Assembly (NCBI GenBank): GCA_015680685.1
Contig: MNCI01035328.1
Span: 1-29,683 of the forward strand
DNA: 29,683 bases
DNA from: Gnetum montanum
Taxonomy: Eukaryota; Streptophyta; Gnetopsida; Gnetales; Gnetaceae
Direction: 5' to 3'
Position 1 is the first letter of the stretch. Each line of letters opens with the position of its first letter. Positions 10,511 through 19,557 of this stretch are shown here, piece by piece. A model generated the notes under the pieces. That model was not told where the DNA came from. It worked only from the letters and a program-made list of their open reading frames with translations, and searched no databases. The translations under genes and the position numbers were made by a program.

Positions 10511-11250
10511 CAATCCTACAAGCACCAGACTAGTCAAGAGCCTTTCATATCATGATAGATGCATCTAACTATGCTTTTGGAGTAGTGCGCATGTAGATGG
10601 ATGATAAGAAATGTCCATACTATATTCACTACATGAGTTGAAGCATTGTGGAAGCATAATTAAATTACACCACCACAGAGAAAGAATTAATGGTAGTGGT
10701 GTACACTTTGAAAAAGTTTAAGCACTATGTGCTTGGCTACAAAGTATTTGTGCACACAGACCATAATGCAATTTTCTTCCTCATGAACAAGCCAACAATG
10801 AGCCCTCGCATCATACGGTGGCTTGTGATCTTGTAGGAATTCAATCTTACTATGGTAGATCGGCAAGGGATTGAGAATGTGGTTACTGACCACCTCTCTT
10901 GCTTAAGATGGGATAATGAAGAGGAGGAAAGCCTGCTCTCTAATCAATTTTTAGACGAACTTCTCTTTACAAGAGTAATAAGTGAACAAACGCCTGCAAA
11001 GGCAACGTTGTATAATGGCATCCTCACATATCTTCTCGCTCAGGAGATGTCACAAGACTTAGATTTTAGAAAGAAGCTACAATTTCTTCATCAGGTCAAA
11101 TACTTTAGGGAAATCAACAGATACCTTTACACGGTGTGTTCCAATGGCCTGATTCATTGGTTTGTCCTTAATGAAAATCAATACACATTCTCCAAGATGC
11201 TCACTAAGGGCCTTGTGGAGGCCACTATGCAAGGAGAAGCATGGTCATAA
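10511..11250 (+). pseudogene. gypsy-1 RNase H domain and connection
   Basis: RNase H degrades the RNA strand during reverse transcription. After P-I-L-Q-A-P-D the domain shows M-I-D-A-S-N-Y-A-F-G (first Asp near 10,558), T-T-E-K-E-L-M-V-V-V-Y (Glu), and V-H-T-D-H-N-A-I (second Asp, ~10,760). A late V-T-D-H-L-S follows near 10,885, so the D-E-D-D catalytic set is still readable. The tail is open from 10,852 to 11,250 (132 codons) and includes F-L-D-E-L-L-F and a Y-L-Y-T-V-C-S-N-G-L segment leading to the integrase zinc-finger region. Confidence 0.88.
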
Positions 11251-12090
11251 AAATATTAATGGTAAGATACTATTAGCCTACATTCTTTAGGGATGCCCAC
11301 CAATTTGTCAAGTCTTGTGAATGTTGTCAACGAGATGGGGGGATGACTGCTTGCATAGAAGGTCCTCAATACTGGATTCAACTATTGGAAGCTTTCAAAA
11401 TATGAGGCATTGACTTCATGGGTTCCATCACACCCATGTTTAATAGAAAGGCATATATTATAGTAGCAGTTGACTACTACACAAAATAGGCATAAACAAC
11501 AATTGTTACTAATTGTACATCATCCATTGCTGCCATATTTATACAATAACAAATTGTGAATAGGTTTGGGATGCCACACTCACTAATTTATAATAATGGA
11601 ACTACCTTCATAGGTGCCACATTTAGAAAGTTAATGCAATGCTTGGGGGTAGAACCTAAATTAAGATTTTCTTACCACCCCCAAGCCAATGGTCAAGTAG
11701 AGGTAACCAACTAGGAGATTACAAAAATACTAACATGAACCATTAGCAAATATAGGAAGGATTGGAGCACAAAACTTAATGATACTCTCTAGGCTTATCA
11801 TTCAACTTGGAAACGTCCTATTGCCTATTCTCCCTACAAGTTAGTGTACAAAAAAATTCCAATATTCTTCATCTAATTTAAGCTTCGTACACTCTCAACA
11901 ACTTGTGATCTAAATCTTGACCTCAATCTAGCACAAAAAGAGAGATTGATCAACTTGAATGTGCTAGATGAAAATTAATTAGTGACCCTATTCTTGAATG
12001 AGGTAAATAAGGCATTCAAAAAGCAACTTCATGACCTCAAAATAAAGAAAGTAAAACTACAACCAGGCGATAAGGGTCTCTACTAGAACC
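11250..12090 (+). pseudogene. gypsy-1 integrase domain
   Basis: Integrase inserts the DNA copy into the host chromosome. Visible motifs are C-E-C-C-Q (part of the HHCC zinc finger, ~11,315), G-I-D-F-M-G (first catalytic Asp, ~11,410), a central I-Y-N-N-G-T-T-F, then Y-H-P-Q-A-N-G-Q-V-E (catalytic Glu, ~11,700). The central motif is usually D-N-G-T, so the second catalytic Asp is mutated to Asn here. The C-terminal region A-Y-H...S-P-Y-K-L-V-Y, L-N-L-D-L, and L-Q-P-G-D is typical of Ty3/gypsy. Frame shifts and stops are frequent. Recognisable similarity ends near 12,085, before any chromodomain or LTR. Confidence 0.85.
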
Positions 12091-13030
12091 CCACACATGT
12101 ATTGTCACAAGACACAGTGTTACGGTTGCTGTTTACTAATGATGGTCTGTGCTTAATGTTGTGATTGTCGATGTCTAGTTTCTATTTTTGAATTTTGATG
12201 TATGATAACTTTAACATGGTTTACTTTTCATAGAACAAGCAATGAGTTCACATCATCCACCCATCCGATCAACTCTATGATTTTCCTTGTTCTAGGAATT
12301 TAGGATCCCTTCCATTAAAGAAACTTTTAATCAATTAGTGACCTTGGTAGTTCTAGAATTAGGAAGGATTCAAAGGTTTGAAAAGTATGTGACTTCAAGG
12401 GAACTCAATACTCTTTGTACTCTTCTACTTGCTTGAGTGCTTGAGTGTTTTTCATGGACTTCTTATCGTTCCATACCATCTACTGAAAGGAAGTTGAATA
12501 AGTCTTTGCATGGTGTGGTTTCCATCCAAAAATTATTTAAAAATGATGGGAATTCAAAGCACACCCCTTAAACACAAATATTTCCTTGCATGGTATGGTT
12601 CCCATTTCAAAAAAAAACAATGAGAAAATTTTCTCATACCACATGGGGAGTTTTTGCAATTTTTCAAAGCTCAAAATCTTCCAAAACTCATAACATCCCA
12701 ACCATTTGTCCAAATCATTCCATTTTCTTATCGTGCACTTACCAGAGGTAAGATCTTGTGAGGGCCGAAAACCTTAAGGTTTCTAATGAAAATCGGTAAA
12801 ATGTTTTTGGAAATTTGTCTAACTCCTCCAAAAGGTTAATAACCTTAACCACATATAAACATCAACTGTTTCAAGAGTTAAACCTTCCAAAAACCTCTAG
12901 GATGATTTATTAATAATAACACATAAGTAAAATGATAATTGAAGTAATTAAATCAGCCATAATCACAACTTAGCCAAGTGTAACTATCCTTAAGAGATAA
13001 AGGTATCTCAATTGCTTTAAGGTTATATAA
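12090..13030. other. unassigned AT-rich stretch between gypsy-1 and element B
   Basis: I see no gene. Two ~25-bp related segments (around 12,516 and 12,580, 'tgcatggtrtggttyccat') form an imperfect direct repeat. The stretch could hold the missing 3' LTR of gypsy-1 or the 5' LTR of element B, but no match to LTRs A, C or D was found and no TG...CA pair could be assigned. Confidence 0.5.
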
Positions 13031-14000
13031 TGATTACTAATCCATGGTATCATTGTGATTACAAATGGCACCTAGATAGAAATTTCTGTAGGAAGGAGAA
13101 TCCTTGCAGCCATAGGAGAAGTGGTCCAGAGTTGGAAGGGGTCAACAAGAACAAGGCCAAGAACTACCAAAGGCAACCCATGCAACGGGACCTCTTAGTG
13201 AGGAGCCCAAAGTGGAATCTATCTGCTAGATTCTAGAAGAAGAAGTGTCTACAGAATAATCACATTGAGGAAAAGTAGTTAAACTCGTGCCAAGGCTTGA
13301 GGTCACTTTGACTCAAGCCTACCTTGATATCATCAAGTCCTGAGAAATTTAATGATCCATTTTTCAAGAGATCAACTTTGGGCCATTTTGGGAGAAAGCT
13401 CCAAAGGATGTCAAGACATAACTACAAGCCTCTCCCATGTGGCCAGTCATCATGTCCAATGGGGAATGGTACATGGAAGAAACAAATCTCTTATGAAGAG
13501 CCAAAGGCTAGGGTCTATTGTCAAAATCAAGGATGTTCAAGTGTACTACTCAACAAAAGCTATTGCACAAGCACTTAGGTTACCTAATACCAGAACATAG
13601 TTGGTAGAACTGTCCACAAAAGGTGATCCTAAGGCCAAGAGGAAGTGGACCTAGCAATGCTATGGGGTTGACTGTAAGGAGTATGGTGCACTCACATTGG
13701 TAGAGTGAATTTATTTTAAGATTATAGCCTATCACCTCAACCCAATTGGGAGGCCAATCAAAGTAACTACCTTCTCCTCTTGAGCATGCACCACTCTAAG
13801 CTAGAAATTTCTTGTCAACCTTTCACAGCTAATCTACTTAGAGATCGAGAAGCACTTCAAGGAAAATGCACATGAAAGGAAGACCTTGCCCTTTCCATGC
13901 CCCATCTAAAAACTTTCCAAAAGGGTAGGCATTATTCGCTATTCCAATGATACCCTTAAGTATGCTCCTTTGGCCTCATGGTCAGAGATCATGAAAGACA
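13030..14000 (+). pseudogene. Element B N-terminal domain, resembling 'putative plant transposon protein' family
   Basis: In the frame through 13,352-13,980 the sequence reads K-D-V-Q-V-Y-Y-S-T-K-A-I-A-Q-A-L-R-L-P. Next come a Y-G-V-D-C-K segment, L-T-L-V-E-stop-I-Y-F-K-I-I-A-Y-H-L-N-P, a V-T-T-F-S-S block, and L-P-F-P-C-P-I...K-R-V-G-I. The order (short '...xxIxxALxLP', '...W-xYF-xxxxLxPxxxxxxVTxxxA', '...LxFPxLIxxLxxxxGV') recalls the plant-specific domain often annotated in Pfam as a putative plant transposon protein. That match is from memory and is the least certain part. Upstream, 13,030-13,236 is open with a basic composition. Several stops fall at likely Gln or Trp codons. Confidence 0.45.
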
Positions 14001-15810
14001 AAACGTCAGTGACAACCTAAGAAGATGAATAGCCACCACCACCACCCACTCAGGAAAAAACAAGAGAAACATGTAAGAATGAGTGGGGCAAATCCATCTA
14101 TGTATCAACCAACGATAAGTCACCTTAGTGAGGTGGCTAGAACAGTTAGCTAGATGAATGCAACTGTCTACAAGGTTATATCCCAATGCTCGAGAGGTGA
14201 CAATTTCTTTATCACAACACCATCTATTCCCAAAAGTCTCTGGGAATGTTGCCACTTTCTCGGTATGTTTTGAGGAAGTCAAAGGGGTAACTATCTTGAT
14301 GATGCAATACCATGGGTAGGAGACAATGACTAAAGTGGTTATTAACCATGTCACAGAAGCATTGAATGCACTACTAGTGTTTGTACTAGACATATCTACA
14401 CTTCAAGATGTGTAGATGTCCACAAGCATATTCAACAGAAAGTTAAATGCAACCCAACATGAAAAGTTGCTGGAACAACTGGTAGGAACTGGGCAACTGA
14501 CTCCAGACATATTTGATCTTCTGGAAAACATCATTGCAACCCAATTGGAGCTACTGAATGCAAGGGGAAAATGCATTACTTTGGAGGGGCAACTAGAAAT
14601 GCCTCAAGAACAAAATTAATGCCTGGCTATGAAGGTTGCCAAACTTCATACATGACTTGCAGATCCTATGATCCTTAGCCTAATAATAACAAGAGATGAA
14701 CCTTTCAAATAGCTTTAAGAATGATTCTAAAAGGCTAAGGAGGAGGCAGTAATAGCCATCTTCAAATAGTTCATAGCTGAAGTTGAAACATATTCAATCC
14801 AAAAGGACTTGAACCAAATGTGCCAGGAGAATGAAACCTTGATCGCACAAAATCATTGCCTGCAAAATGTTGATGCTTAGAAAGATCAAATGCAAGAATT
14901 TATTCATCAATAGCAGGAGCAGCTTGCTAGGATAAATAATGAACTAAGGAAATTGGCCATAGAAAATTCAAATCTATCAATGGAGGAAGTATGTGCCTTA
15001 TGCGAAATGTCTATCATTGAAATTTCCACCTAGAAGAATGAGGCCCTCAAATTTGAGAAAGTGAAGAATCGCTACAGGGACTAGGTTGGCCTATAGAAAG
15101 AAGTTAATGAGAAACACATCTAGATGATGAAGGAAAAGATGAATGAAGCCCTCCAGAAACTCCAACAAGGAAGAAAAATGTGGTAGCCCATCATTGATAA
15201 GATCGATGTGTACAATAAAGTAGAGATTCGCTTAAAGGAGTTGTAGATCGAGGAGATGACAGATCTCTTTTATGCAAACCTAGTAATGTTGACTATCAAA
15301 AAATCATTGTTAGCATTAGAAAAACAAGTGGCTAGCTCATATCTATTATACAAGGCCGAGTTCAAGCCCCACAATGACACCAAGTAGAAGCTTGAAACTG
15401 CTAACGCTAAACTTGAAGTTCTCAAATCATAGTTTAGAGATCAAAGATTAATTGCTAAAAACCTAGCTAAATGGATGAATGACCACCAAGATCTAAAAGA
15501 CACAGTCAAGGCATTTGACATTGAATACAAATAGTTTGCTACCTAGTTCATCAATGCTAAGGAGCTATTTCTAGCAATCTCATGTCCTTGGGATGTGTCC
15601 ATTCCAACCCACATTGGGAAAGCTATGGAGATAGGGCATGATCCTAGGAGTAAGGAGGAGAAAATGAAAGCATTGCTAGATGCTTTCTGCCTCCTACTTG
15701 AAGTCACAACAATAGTAGGATAGCCATAGCCACCTCAACCATTGCCCATGCATGAAGCCAGTGAAGGTTCCTTGAAGCCTCAGGAGCCACCACTACCTAG
15801 GATTGTTTGA
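14000..15810 (+). pseudogene. Element B coiled-coil region pseudogene
   Basis: This is the C-terminal part of the family protein. A Pro-rich linker (P-P-P-P-P, ~14,035) precedes V-T-I-L-M-M-Q-Y-H (~14,290) and V-V-I-N-H-V-T-E-A-L-N. Then come an open stretch at 14,416-14,619 (H-E-K-L-L-E-Q-L-V-G-T-G-Q-L) and ~400 residues of heptad-rich sequence. The CxxC motif E-E-V-C-A-L-C is near 14,983. The C-terminal block is C-P-W-D-V-S-I-P-T-H-I-G (~15,585) and D-P-R-S-K-E-E-K-M-K-A-L-L-D-A-F, then a Pro-rich tail. About 25 in-frame stops are present, nearly all TAG, TAA or TGA at positions that are Gln (or Arg/Trp) in another copy. Function is unknown. A structural, Gag-like or RNP role is possible but unproven. 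Confidence 0.65.
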
Positions 15811-16023
15811 TCTTCTCCAAAAAGCTTCACACCATCAAGAAACATGCTATCTAGTTTTGAAGAGTTGAGTCATGGTGTTCAATTTTGTGTCCTAAACACC
15901 ATCATTCTTTATAATGTGTTGATCCATACACTCGAGCATTCCATTTTTTGTTAAGTCAATTGGTTTGTTTTGTTTGAAGAAAAGTTAGTCAATAATCCCA
16001 TAACTTCTCAATCTTGTAAAAGA

Positions 16024-16058
16024 ACTCAAGGACAAGTTTTCATTTAGTCATGGGGGTA
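16024..16058 (+). promoter_or_regulatory. Element B 3' leader and polypurine tract
   Basis: ACTCAAGGACAAGTTTTCAT is followed by TGGGGGTA immediately before the TGATGAG LTR start. Plant Ty3/gypsy elements have a similar G-rich plus-strand primer. The matching site in C is GTGGAGGTA at 23,705-23,713. Confidence 0.65.
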
Positions 16059-16110
16059 TGATGAGTCACATTCAGTTGGCTGCATCAATGAGGACTCATC
16101 AACACAAGCT

Positions 16111-16146
16111 CATCGACTAGGCCTCATTAACGAGGCCTAGTCGATG
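16111..16146. promoter_or_regulatory. perfect 15-bp inverted repeat upstream of LTR B TATA box
   Basis: The left arm catcgactaggcctc (16,111-16,125) and right arm gaggcctagtcgatg (16,132-16,146) are exact reverse complements, separated by a 6-nt loop (attaac). The right arm ends 51 bp before the TATA box. It could be a paired protein-binding site or a DNA/RNA hairpin in U3. Confidence 0.85.
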
Positions 16147-16197
16147 CATCTTACCATGTGTTAATGAGGCCCTATCAATGTACTGGAAATTTTCAAC

Positions 16198-16205
16198 TAT
16201 AAATA
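16198..16205 (+). promoter_or_regulatory. TATA box in element B LTR
   Basis: TATAAATA lies 139 bp into the LTR in the context CAACTATAAATACATG, almost identical to LTR C (CCCTATAAATACATG). Confidence 0.75.
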
Positions 16206-17224
16206 CATGTCTACAGCCACATTTTTGGCAAGTAGAGATTACAATTGCAGCAAAGCTCTTGTAGTTTTTCCATTTGAAAGTTAGAATTTTTTTCCTGAAT
16301 GCCTGCAGCAAGAGCCATTAAGTGTATGGATCTTTATTCGAGCATTGTTGTACCTGAGCACAATAGTGTGTGCAATAATAAAGATGAGCTTTCTGATAAA
16401 CCTTGCAACACTTTGGATAGATTAGCTATTTTATTTATGCATTTAATGTCCTCAATTATTTGTTAAATGCTTCCAATTATTTATAAAATGTTTTCCAAAA
16501 TTCAAGTTAATAAAGCAATTAAGCTAGATAGATTAAACACATAAGTACGATCGCTTCAAAAATAACACATATTCACTTGGTAATCCCAGCAATGTTATTG
16601 CTTGGTACACCCACTAGCATAGCACTTAATTGCCCAACAATGGATACATGGGTTCAAGATGTGTACAGAAAGTGGGACTGGATGCTTATGCTAGGATTAG
16701 TTAAATGCTAGTTAATAGCTAGATTTCAGTGTTGATTCATCCTCAAACTATGAGGGTAGCAGTAGTAGCAACAAAAAGTTCAAGATGTTCATCAATCACC
16801 AAGGCTTTGATACAATGCGCACCTTGGCTTATCACATGTATGATTTGTTTTGTGATAGAGGGCTTGAGGTGCTTTTGGACAAAGAAGAGTTGCAAAGTGG
16901 CAAGAGATTTCCTTTGGCCATAAAAGAAGCCATTGAATATTCCAAGGTTGATGTATGTATATTTTCCAGTGGGTTAGCAGAGTCTGTATGGTCTCTTGAA
17001 GAACTGGAAATGATGGTAGACAAATACAAGATGGATAAATCAAAGCTTATTCCCATCTTTTATATGATGTAAAATCCTATGATGTTTTAACATTTGCATG
17101 GAGCTTTCGGGTATGGCTTTTAGAAGAAGATTATAGATAAAAATAGGTATGCCACCCAAAAAATCTATAAATGGAGACAATCTCTATACAAGATTGTTGA
17201 CATCACAGGAGAAGAAGGCAAAGG

Positions 17225-17788
17225 GTGAGTGATTTCAACCCCTCAAAAGTTTTCTTTTAGTTTATCAAGGTTTGTGCATGCTTAATTTTTGGTTCATTAG
17301 GAATGCTGCTGATCTTGGGATATTAAGATAATTGATTTCAGAAGTAGTTTTAGGCTTTAATGTCAAAGTCTTCATGGATGGATGCCTGGTCTACAGTAGT
17401 TCCTTAATTTTTTTTTTGACAGTAGCAAACTTGGCTAGTATTTTAAGTTTAATTGCAAAAAATTATATTAGATTATAGCACTGTTTCAAAATTAAATGTT
17501 TCACAATCCCCGGTAAATAAAAATGTTTGAATTAATGTTTTAAGGTTGTTATCATTACTTCGCAACATTTCATATTTAATAAATATCCATAGTTTGTTTT
17601 CCTCTTTTTACTTCTACTCTACAGATAGCAGGGTTCAATAACTAGTTTGAATCTATATATGATGTTTGGAACCAAAGTGTTACTTCTATTATCAAGAATT
17701 TACTTCTTAATTGATTTAGCTTTTTTCTCCTTTTGTTGCCATTTTATCCAAGAAATGTTGTAAGGCAATTGTTAACATGATACTCTAG
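17225..17788 (+). other. putative retained intron of the TNL fragment
   Basis: This AT-rich stretch lies between TIR and NB-ARC coding sequence, with a GTGAGT donor and a CTCTAG acceptor. Its presence shows the fragment is genomic DNA, not a retrocopy of spliced mRNA. Exon phases do not join cleanly at the exact sites given, so boundaries may be off by a few bases. Confidence 0.5.
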
Positions 17789-18248
17789 GAACTTGATGTT
17801 GGGTTGCTTGATGTTTCCAGTAATATAGTTGGAAGACAAGAAGAGTTACTAGTATGAAGCATGAAATAATGAAATGCGATCACAATAGATGTGGTGTAAC
17901 TTTAGTGGAAATAAGTGGTATGGGAGGCATAGGGAAAACCAATTTTGCAAAACAACTTTATAATGAGATTTGTCCTCAATATGAGAGATGTTGCTTTATA
18001 GCAAACATAGGGGAACTAGTGAGAAATATGGTGTAAATGAAGTTTATAAACAACTTATTAGTAACCTTTTTAGATATGATCCCAGAAACACCAAAATGGA
18101 AAGAAAGAAACTTTTAAAGATTAGATTGAAAGACGCAAAAAATTATAGTAGTATTTGATAATATTTACAGTAAAATTCCTTTGAGTACATTGTTTATTGA
18201 AGATGTTTCTCTAGATCCAAGTAGCATTATTATTGGAACTAGCAAGGA

Positions 18249-18300
18249 NATAAATATTATCAAATACTACTATAATTTTTTGCGTCTTTCAATCTAATCN
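18249..18300. other. 49-bp inverted copy of upstream TNL sequence between two N bases (probable assembly artefact)
   Basis: Positions 18,251-18,299 are the exact reverse complement of 18,119-18,167 (49/49). The segment is bounded by 'n' at 18,249 and 18,300. The 13-mer gaactagcaagga appears on both sides (18,236-18,248 and 18,302-18,314). Without the insert the NB-ARC reading resumes, which points to a misfilled gap and not a biological inversion. Confidence 0.8.
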
Positions 18301-18612
18301 AGAACTAGCAAGGAAAAGGATGTTTTGAAGCATGACCCTAGAGTTTCTTTGTATTGTAAAAATTTGATTTCACTGTAACTCTCAAATTTAGACTTTCATA
18401 ACTCAAATAAATTATTTTCCAATATGCATTTGGAGGAACTGGCAATGTGATGAATGAATTTGATGCACTGATTAAAAGTATTATTGAAAAATGTCATGGC
18501 ATACCATTAGCATTGACTTTACTTGGTAGCCAACTTTACATGAGAGAGATTAAATTCTAGAAAAAATTATGGAATTCTCTAAAAGATTCTTTGCACTACT
18601 TTTCTCAACCCA

Positions 18613-19552
18613 ATGAATGCAGTTACCTACAAGGTCAAATTCTAGTGCCCGAGAGGTAATGGTGTCTCTCTTGCAATAATAGCAATTTCCAAAAATCTCT
18701 AGGAATGTTGCTACCTTTTTGATGTATTTAGAGGATGGCGAGGGGGCAACTATCTTGGTGATGCAACACTAAGGGAAAGATATAGCAGTGGAAGTGGTTA
18801 CTGATCAAATCTCCAAAGAACTTAATGCACTTGCAGCATCTGTACTAGACATTTCTACACTCAGAGATATGCAAACATCCACAAAAACCATTAGCAACAA
18901 ATTGAATTCAACCTAGCACAAGGAGTTACTAGACCAACTGGTGGAAATCAAGCAATTGATTCTTAATATCTTTTATTTTTTGAATAACATCATCGCAACC
19001 TAATCAGAGCTACTAGAAGGGAAAATGCATCATTTTGGAAGGGCAACTCGAAACGACTCAAGCGCAAAACCAACACATAGCCATAGAGGTTGCTAAATTA
19101 AAAGCCCTCCTTACTGATCCTACACTCATCAACCCTACACTAACAAGAGATGAAGCTTTTCAAAAACTTCAAGATAGACTTAAACAGGTTGAAGCAGGGA
19201 TGGTGATGGCCATGTTTGACTAGTCTATGGCTAAGGCCAAGACATATTCAGTTCAAAAGAACTTAGTCCAAAAGTGCCTAGAGAATAAGATGTTGATCAT
19301 AGAGAATCATCACCTACAGAATGTTGATGTGCAGAAATAGTAGATGTAAGAATTCATCCATCAACAGTAAGAGTAGCTAGCCATGGTAAACACTAAATTG
19401 AGGAGATTGGCATCTGAAAATAGAAATCTCTCTATGGAGGAAGTTTGTGCCTTATGCCAAAAATTTATGATTAAGATTACTACTAGAAAAAATGAGGCTC
19501 TCAAATTTAAGAGAGTCAAGAACCACTATAAAGATCCAGTTGGCCTATAGAA
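18613..19552 (+). pseudogene. Element C coiled-coil ORF, 5' part
   Basis: The homologous blocks follow the order in B: a degenerate V/T-I-L-V-M-Q-H (~18,750), V-V-T-D-Q-I-S-K-E-L-N, H-K-E-L-L-D-Q-L-V, then a small deletion near 19,015 that shifts frame. An open stretch at 19,035-19,223 (L-E-T-T-Q-A-Q-N-Q) follows, then N-V-D-V-Q-K and E-E-V-C-A-L-C-Q (~19,437). Where B has stop codons C often has Gln, and the reverse. The sequence breaks at 19,552 inside an L-stop-K-E-V context that continues at 22,755 beyond element E. Confidence 0.65.
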
Positions 19553-19557
19553 GGAAG
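19553..19557 (+). repeat. left target-site duplication of element E (ggaag)
   Basis: The right partner is agaag at 22,755-22,759, with one G/A mismatch. Comparison with the uninterrupted sequence in B (ctatagaaagaagttaatg) confirms the insertion point. Confidence 0.7.

Larger units (their letters stand above)
3186..12090 (+). mobile_element. gypsy-1: decayed Ty3/gypsy LTR retrotransposon with element A nested in pol
   Basis: The order gag - protease - reverse transcriptase - RNase H - integrase on the plus strand is the Ty3/gypsy (Metaviridae) order. The reading frame is broken by many stops and shifts, so the element is inactive. Between the RT (ending ~7,335) and RNase H (from ~10,511) lies element A with its own LTRs. 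Deleting A and one target copy joins the frame as K-L-I-E-T-P-I-L-Q-A-P, a typical RT/RNase H tether. I could not find either gypsy-1 LTR. The left side abuts a CpG-rich island and the right side stops soon after the integrase C-terminal region. No chromodomain is visible, but the end may be missing. Confidence 0.85.
13030..16722 (+). mobile_element. Element B: non-autonomous LTR element with transposon-protein-like plus coiled-coil ORF
   Basis: This is the most complete coding copy of the family: a degenerate ORF of about 2.8 kb, a conserved 3' leader, a polypurine tract and a 3' LTR. No 5' LTR related to the 3' one was found, so the left end is approximate. It is followed directly by a resistance-gene fragment where the LTR end should be. 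As in A and C, none of protease, RT, RNase H or integrase is visible between the ORF and the LTR. Confidence 0.65.
16059..16722 (+). repeat. Element B 3' LTR (3' truncated)
   Basis: It starts TGATGAG and carries a perfect 15-bp hairpin (16,111-16,146), a TATAAATA box (16,198-16,205), an AATAAA signal (~16,376) and the family motif TTGGTAATCCCAGCAAT. The block CAAGATGTGTACAGAAAGTGGGA (as separate motifs) matches LTR C at ~24,227-24,250. Similarity to C ends around 16,705-16,722. The last ~280 bp of the LTR are absent and TIR-exon sequence follows. Confidence 0.75.
16730..18612 (+). pseudogene. TIR-NBS resistance-gene (TNL) pseudogene fragment
   Basis: TNL proteins are intracellular immune receptors in plants. 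TIR exon (~16,740-17,224): after a Ser-rich start, F-I-N-H-Q-G-F-D-T (TIR box 1), R-G-L-E-V-L-L-D-K-E-E-L, A-I-E-Y-S-K-V-D-V-C-I-F-S, W-S-L-E-E-L-E, and I-P-I-F-Y (box 3). Open 16,785-17,072, then stops. A consensus donor GTGAGT (17,225) and an acceptor near 17,788 suggest a ~564-bp first intron, as in most TNL genes. NB-ARC exon (17,789-~18,612): N-I-V-G-R-Q-E-E-L-L, P-loop G-M-G-G-I-G-K-T (17,917-17,940), V-V-F-D-N-I (kinase-2), D-P-S-S-I-I-I-G-T-S (RNBS-B), and C-H-G-I-P-L-A-L-T-L-L-G (GLPL, ~18,498). No LRR is present. Frameshifts and a 49-bp inverted insertion interrupt it. At ~18,613 it passes straight into element C. Confidence 0.85.

Noticed and set aside
12090-13030. Possible 5' LTR of element B or 3' LTR of gypsy-1
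   Set aside because: No sequence similarity to LTRs A, C or D and no repeat partner elsewhere in the window. Left as unassigned.
13045-13052. TGGTATCA resembling a Met-tRNA primer-binding site for element B
   Set aside because: Only 8 bases match the expected 12, the next bases differ, and no CTCATCA-type LTR end precedes it.
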